64,000 nt of DNA from Branchiostoma belcheri (lineage: Eukaryota; Chordata; Leptocardii; Amphioxiformes; Branchiostomatidae). The stretch is taken from positions 1,481,376 through 1,545,375 of the forward strand of contig NW_017803157.1 of assembly GCF_001625305.1 (NCBI RefSeq). Direction: 5' to 3'. Position 1 is the stretch's first letter. The number at the start of each line of letters is the position of its first letter. The position numbers and the translations under genes were made by a program. The notes under the pieces are model-generated. The model made no database searches and was not told where the DNA came from. It saw nothing but the letters and a program-made list of their open reading frames with translations. Positions 59,501-64,000 of this stretch are shown in pieces.

Positions 59501-62500
59501 GCTCCCAGAGAGAGCCCTGCCCAAACCACGAGAGACTGGACACCAGGCTACCAAGAGATATGACCAGCATTCTAAGCCTAGTCAGAAAATTGACGTTGTA
59601 AATCCTGTTTTGTAAATTTGCAACCCTGAAACATCGCTGGATGCCTTCAAGTTCAACAGAACTGACCTCATCCCTGGACTTCTGCGCAGCCGTGGTGAAT
59701 GAGAGGGAGAAACGGCAGGGGAGTTGTCCACCGAGTGTCTGTGCTGCATCATCTTGTTCCCCTTCCTGGCGGCCTCCTCCGACAGGGACAGGAGCTTCTT
59801 CAGCGCTGTCGGGGACTCTGCACCTGTCGTACACAGGTGGGGGGTGGAGAGGGTGTCGTTATGTGTTACGTCAATGAAGGTTAGACATTCAGGTAAGGAG
59901 ATGCACAAGGAATTGTTACTCGAGCGACAGTAACAGGATGAATTTTGAAAACTGTCAGATGTTTTAAGTAGCATACACCATTTGTCACTGATGAAGAGAA
60001 GTCAATGCTACTTGAAATGTCTTGACAGTTTTCAGATTCCATCCAGTTGCTTGAGTAAGAATTCCTTGTGTTACATGTACAATTGTATGCCTCTTGTAAA
60101 TTGGCAGGGATCTCCCTAAAAAAAATAGGATTTTTCAACTGAACATTTTTCTCTTTTCTTAAAGACAGAATTTCAGGCAAGATACAAAGCTGAACTCCCA
60201 GGAAATGGACATCAATTTCATACGGAAATTTATTGGAGAGATCCCTGCATAGTTTCAGTTTATTCTTCCTGTCCAGGAGATTTTGGGTTCCACTGCGTTG
60301 ATGCATTTGTTGGTTTGTGAGCAGAATGGTTTGCCAGATGCCTGTTATAATGATAATGATGATGATGGTTTGCTTTTGTTATCAAACAGTCAGCCTCAAT
60401 GTTGCAGAGCCAAGCAGCTATAGTATACTCATCCAAGCTTCATTAGAACTGAAGTCAGATGTCATGGAGATGGAATGAAGTTGCTTGGGACACTTGCAGG
60501 AAAAACTGCAGGGTACATTTACATGTGTATTGCAGAAGAATGAAATAATAAAAACACCTATTACTTACAGTTTGAAAGACACTAATACATGTATTGAAAG
60601 ATTCATTTAATATTATGTCATACACATATACTGCGTGTATCTTGTAGTTGTAAGTTACTCCAATTAAAATCAATAAAATTGTTTCAAGTGCCTTTCGAAC
60701 CGTGAAGTGACAAGTGCTAGTCTAGTTACAACATAAAAAACAAAACAAAACAAACTGGAGTGAAGCGTTTAACGCAAAAGCAGCCATGCCAATGGAAGCA
60801 CTTTCTGTTAGAGCATTTAGCACTTGGGCATTCAATGGCATGAGTGCTTGTGTGTTAATTTGAGTGGTGCACAAAGATGTTGAGGTGGAAAGCTTTCCTT
60901 CAGCCAGATGTAGGGAACACCACACCAACTAAAACAAAACTGCAGAGGAAATCCAACAGACAAACCCAACACACAAAGTAGTTGTCATCCTAAAGAGATA
61001 ATTAATGAATCATAAATAAATAAATAAAAAAACAAAAAAAAGCAAAAAAGCAAGAAAGTAGTAGTTGCCAAGCCGTGAGCCCTGAATTCAAACTAACCAT
61101 GCAATTTTAATAAGTTCCGCCCTGAATGGTCATCCGTTGCGCGCTCTTCCAGTCCTGTCAAAATCAAGTCAATTTCGTCATACACAGAGTGTCATGCAAC
61201 GTGAAGATGCTGCCTCCATTGCAGGGGATTGTCAGTCATTACATTAAGGCTCTAGCCAGCACCCGGTTTTCAGTCAACTGCAGGAACTTTGTGGTGTGTA
61301 ACGGAAAAATGTTTTAACTTTGATGGACAAAATTGACAAAAAATCTTGGAAAAAATGAAAACATCCAAAGGACTACCACCAACCACCCTCAACCCCATGA
61401 TGTGCATGTCAAAATGTGGGAAATCACATTTTTTAAGGGCTTGAAAATCCAAACTTTGCCACCAGTCCCCCTAAATTATGAGCCAAGTCTGATCATGAAC
61501 CTGGGCTGACAGAAAAAAAAAAATTGAGCTGGCTAAAGCCCTGCATTACACAAGCATTAATAGTGAGGATCTACATCATTAAACACTGTTAAAGGGGAAA
61601 CATGTACTATCTACAACAGTTACAGTTATAGCTGCAGCTATATGTCACAACTAAGGTTACATTTGATTCAGTAATGTGGCATCCTGTCATTAGAACAGTT
61701 GTTTGACATCACTTGAAAAGAGGGGTTAAATTTGGGGCAACCTTACAACACAGCCTTAACAGGTTAACCTAACCCACCACATACATTGTACAGGTACATG
61801 TATGTGGTTTAGGTCTTACCAAATCTTGGCCCCGGCGGGTGGTATCTTCTTTGCTGGCCCCCTGACAGCGTGCGACGTTGTGTGGTATGGCTAGGTGGGA
61901 CTGTGAGAAGAGAGGTGGACTTGGGTCCTTCTGGCACCGTGTTACGCCTCTTCACCGCAGCAGAGCTGGTCGGGGCTATGGTAGGGGGAAGATGACATGG
62001 AAAAATTAGATTCTGGGCAAAGCCAGGAACATACTAATGCAGTATCGTAATTCAATCGCAAGATATCAAAACATTAAGTTCAGCTGCAGTACCAAGGGAA
62101 GCCACTAGGGGCCCAAAATCTCATCACATCTAGTTTACGTCACACCCTACCAACACACCATGCATGAAACCAATCCATCCAGCCGTTCTTGAGTTATCTT
62201 GTTGACAAAATCTTATTCCCTAGTGAATGCATTCGAAGAATTTTTAGCACATTTCCAACTCAATCACAATACTATACCAACGGCTCTGCCCCTTAGGCGT
62301 CGCCAAAAATAAATGATTAATACAGCCAGTATTCAACTCCTGTGTCAGAAGCGTCTTACTCTACGCTTCTGAGACATGGCCTGTGACAGCAGAAGACATG
62401 AAGAGACTGGCACGGAGCGACAGGGCTAACTGAACAGCTACGTATGTGGCTTGGAGTCCGTAACATACAGGACACAGTCAGGTACAACAGACTTAGATGG

Positions 62501-63462
62501 TATGGCCACCTCCAGAGAATGGACAGGAAAAAATGGCCGAAGAGGATCCTCACACTGGATGTGGAGGGTCCAAACCCCCGTGGCCGCCCTAGAAGGAAAT
62601 GGTACGACAACATACGGGAGGACCTCCACCACCTGAACTTAGATAAAATCAACCCACAGGACAGAGACAAGTGGCGTGCTGCCATCAAGCCCTAGTTGTA
62701 CTGTGCAAGCACGTCTAACCCTCGGAAGACGGGGAACAACAGACGATAAACCGGACAGTGAGTGAGTGAGTGAGTATGTTACTTACAAGGCTGCTGAGTG
62801 GGAGGTGGTTCACACTTATAAGAGAGTTCCCTGAGTTTGTCCTCATCATCAATGATGGTGAGGTCGGCCAGGTATTGCTTCACCCGGCGAGCCATCATAG
62901 CCTGCAACAACATAATAATCAACATGTCAGTTCTTCTGTGCTGGTACAACAAAAATGTAGTAATCATAGTACAATGAATGGAATTATGGGTACAGAAGGA
63001 TCAGATTTTCAATGACCACTGTCCTGCTGGCATTTTTTACACAATATTTTGAATTTAAAAAATTTTCATGTCGTAATCTGGTCATAAACCTGAATTTTGC
63101 CCTGCGGTGGCGTAGTTACTTCCACATTCGTTGCATTTCACTGCTGTGTGATGCGTTGCACAAGAAATATCCCCAAATCATACATAATTTTATACATAAC
63201 GCTATATAGATGGTACTGCATGTGTAACCCACATATATATATATATATGGGCTCCACAGGACAACATGATGTTCTGTACCTCCTCGAAAACCTTTTTCGG
63301 GTTGGGCATGGTGGACGCTCGTCTGTCCTTCCACCTCCTGCCCATGGTGGAGATGTCGAACCTTGACCCCGTCATGGCTCCCAGCATGCCTGTGGACTGA
63401 CGGTTGTTGGAGGTCGTGACCCCGCTGCTGCTCGAGCTACTCTCGTACATCGAGGCTTGGTC
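50530..63462 (-). CDS. RAPGEF2: RAPGEF2/6 (PDZ-GEF) C-terminal part, gene continues past 64000
   Basis: Rap guanine-nucleotide exchange factor; only the tail after the catalytic CDC25 domain is here. Exons: 63462-63280, 62901-62787, 61975-61820, 59823-59667, 59228-59134, 57649-57488, 55755-55534, 54607-53834, 50561-50530. Lengths sum to 632 codons in consistent phase. Exon 2 holds the helical MARRVKQYLADL and LRELSYKCEPP segment that follows the GEF domain in PDZ-GEFs. Then come Ser/Pro-rich exons with basophilic kinase sites (KRRNTVPEG, QRRTLSGG), and PPPPYEG, a possible WW ligand. The 32-base last exon encodes DEEEEQVSAV and TAA; this PDZ-binding C-terminus is the strongest identifier. Exon 8 has two in-frame stops (54380 and 54332) that look like paired homopolymer errors. 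The invertebrate gene is likely single-copy, so RAPGEF2 and RAPGEF6 cannot be separated. Confidence 0.87.
51117..51317 (-). mobile_element. tRNA-derived SINE, family S2
   Basis: Minus-strand head GTCGGTGGCGCAATGGTTAG, B box GGGTTCGATACTTACC. It is the counterpart of the copy at 31053. Located in the last RAPGEF intron. Confidence 0.85.
51420..51697. repeat. 280-bp duplicated segment, copy 2
   Basis: Direct-orientation copy of 48196-48474. It ends exactly where the family C foldback at 51698 begins. Confidence 0.9.
51698..51997. mobile_element. Foldback family C, complete copy
   Basis: Perfect 17-base terminal inverted repeats, AAGCCCCTGTCACACAT on the left and ATGTGTGACAGGGGCTT on the right, 300 bases overall, with internal AACCATGGTTAGGAGTAGG. 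No coding capacity. Other copies are at 56933 and 32216. Confidence 0.9.
52259..52871. mobile_element. GGGCTCGAAATA foldback with nested family A element
   Basis: Termini AGGGCTCGAAATACTTTTTC (52263) and CCAGTATTTCGAGCCCTGA (52871) are inverted. At 52285-52413 a family A element (arms GGTGGCGGCAAAAGACAGTA and complement, ending GATCTGCTTGGAGATTAT) interrupts it. The remainder is a run of GTGCAGGTAGACATCAGA-type short repeats. Confidence 0.75.
53385..53753. mobile_element. Foldback with ACCTGGTGTCCAGTCTATCG termini
   Basis: Left arm CTGGTGTCCAGTCTATCGTG and GGTTGGGGCAGG match the complement of CCTGCCCCAACCACGATAGA and CTGGATACCAGGTT. It ends 80 bases below exon 8 of RAPGEF. A close relative is at 59258-59553. 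Confidence 0.85.
54703..54812. mobile_element. TAGCCTGG foldback
   Basis: TAGCCTGGTTACCAGACCTA with complement TAGGTCTGGTATTGTAACAAGGCTAG; about 45-base arms. A near relative is at 57245. Confidence 0.8.
56933..57395. mobile_element. Foldback family C with nested TAGCCTGG element
   Basis: The left end AAAGCCCCTGTCACACATAA matches the family C terminus; the right end (TGTCTGACAGAGGCT) is diverged. A TAGCCTGGTTACC element at 57248-57366 sits inside, flanked by TCAGGGGA and TCGGGGGC, an approximate 8-bp duplication. Confidence 0.75.
57797..58105. repeat. GGTACAGGTACATGGGTTTA minisatellite
   Basis: Roughly 15 variants of a 20-base unit in the RAPGEF intron after exon 6. It consists of GTACA hexamers separated by GGGTTTAG. 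Confidence 0.9.
59258..59553. mobile_element. TAGCCTGG foldback, CAGTCTATCGTGG type
   Basis: TAGCCTGGTGTTCAGTCTAT on the left and AGAGACTGGACACCAGGCTA on the right, with GGCTGCTGAAGCCC inside. It lies 30 bases upstream of exon 5 (top edge 59228) in the RAPGEF intron. Confidence 0.85.
62336..62776 (+). mobile_element. Truncated LINE C-terminal fragment
   Basis: An 83-codon frame (62444-62695) reads RLRWYGHLQRMDRKKWPKRI and GRPRRKWYDNIREDL, the C-terminal domain common in RTE/L1-like non-LTR elements. Before it, LLYASETWPVTAEDMKRLAR is in another frame, so the copy is frameshifted. The 3' tail is (TGAG)n at 62758-62774. It ends 10 bases below exon 2 of RAPGEF. Confidence 0.8.
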
Positions 63463-63579
63463 CTGAAGCAAGGAGAGACGATTATAACAACTTTAAAAGA
63501 CAAAACGACAAGGTTGATATAGATTTCTGCAAAAGGAGAACACCACCAGTCTTTTTTTTTGTTTTCCATCACCAGTAAA

Positions 63580-63724
63580 CTAATCTCCAAGCAGATCCCT
63601 TTTGGTGGCGAGACAGTATCCATTAGCCAGAGGAGTTTGCACGGCCACCGGTGGCTAATTGACACTGTTTTACTTTTCTTGACAATGGATACTGCCTTGC
63701 CACTGTATGATCTGCTTGGAGGTT
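63580..63724. mobile_element. Foldback family A copy
   Basis: AATCTCCAAGCAGATCCCTT and complement ending GATCTGCTTGGAGGTT, with inner GGCGAGACAGTATCC / GGATACTGCCTTGCC arms. Located in the RAPGEF intron upstream of exon 1 of the visible set. Confidence 0.8.
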
Positions 63725-63929
63725 ACCAGTAAACTGCCTTTAGATGCAAGACACCAGTTTTGTTCGTTAAGAATAAGCTGCATAAGACCAGAAAGTTTGA
63801 TACCCTCACACCGGGAAGGAGCCCTGGTCTTTTCGATAAGTGTGGTAAGATCTTTAACGTGCTTGAGGTGTGGCTCTCCTCAAACACGGGACCTTCTGCT
63901 TTACGTCCCATCCGAGAGGACGTCCCTAG

Positions 63930-64000
63930 CCAAGGCTAGGTACTCATTTTCACCTGAGTCGAGTGAGGAAATAGGTGCAAAGTGCCTTTCCCAAGGACAC
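63930..64000 (-). mobile_element. SINE S1 tail cut by the window edge
   Basis: TACTCATTTTCACCTGAGTC and CAAAGTGCCTTTCCCAAGGACAC match the S1 body on the minus strand; the tRNA-like head would lie beyond 64000. Confidence 0.75.

Noticed and set aside
62444-62695. Host gene encoding an 83-codon RLRWYGH protein
   Set aside because: The motif, the upstream frame break and the (TGAG)n tail identify a truncated LINE.

Overview
This is animal genomic DNA. Genes are split into many short exons with GT/AG introns, intergenic sequence is AT-rich, and tRNA-derived SINEs, 5'-truncated LINEs and many foldback (MITE-like) elements fill introns and spacers. The mix of lineage-specific death-domain and LDLRA/CUB paralogs, a ZIP zinc transporter and a RAPGEF2/6 orthologue suggests an invertebrate deuterostome. 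A lancelet (Branchiostoma) is my best guess from gene content and genome texture, not a proven identity. There is one 20-base assembly gap (35351-35370).

Layout. (1) 2224-8746, plus strand: a 15-exon gene for three death domains, a TPR-like helical middle and a Pro/Arg-rich tail. Its reading frame runs unbroken through every proposed splice junction. (2) 9596-31962, minus strand: a tandem cluster of four paralogous secreted proteins (signal peptide, two LDL-receptor class A modules, two CUB domains). Copies 1, 3 and 4 are complete (340, 338 and 332 aa). Copy 2 lacks a recognisable signal-peptide exon and first LDLRA exon and carries a LINE in one intron. (3) 31963-36797: a repeat-dominated spacer with nested foldback elements, a 105-bp tandem array, SINEs and the assembly gap. 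(4) 36798-46189, plus strand: a 12-exon, 713-aa LIV-1-type zinc transporter (SLC39A4/12-like). (5) 48728 to beyond 64000, minus strand: the 3' part (nine exons, last 631 codons) of a RAPGEF2/6 (PDZ-GEF) gene, identified by its post-catalytic tail and its C-terminal EQVSAV PDZ ligand.

The genes are not an operon and I see no single shared pathway. The secreted cluster, the zinc transporter and the RapGEF are ordinary neighbours. The most notable biology is the multi-death-domain/TPR architecture built from symmetric phase 1-1 exons, the mosaic history of the LDLRA-CUB cluster (shared fossil exon, exon fusion, conflicting paralog groupings), a minisatellite that re-copied the end of the ZIP metal-site exon, two in-frame stops in the RAPGEF proline-rich exon that look like paired homopolymer errors, and a set of foldback elements that share termini and make 8-bp target duplications.
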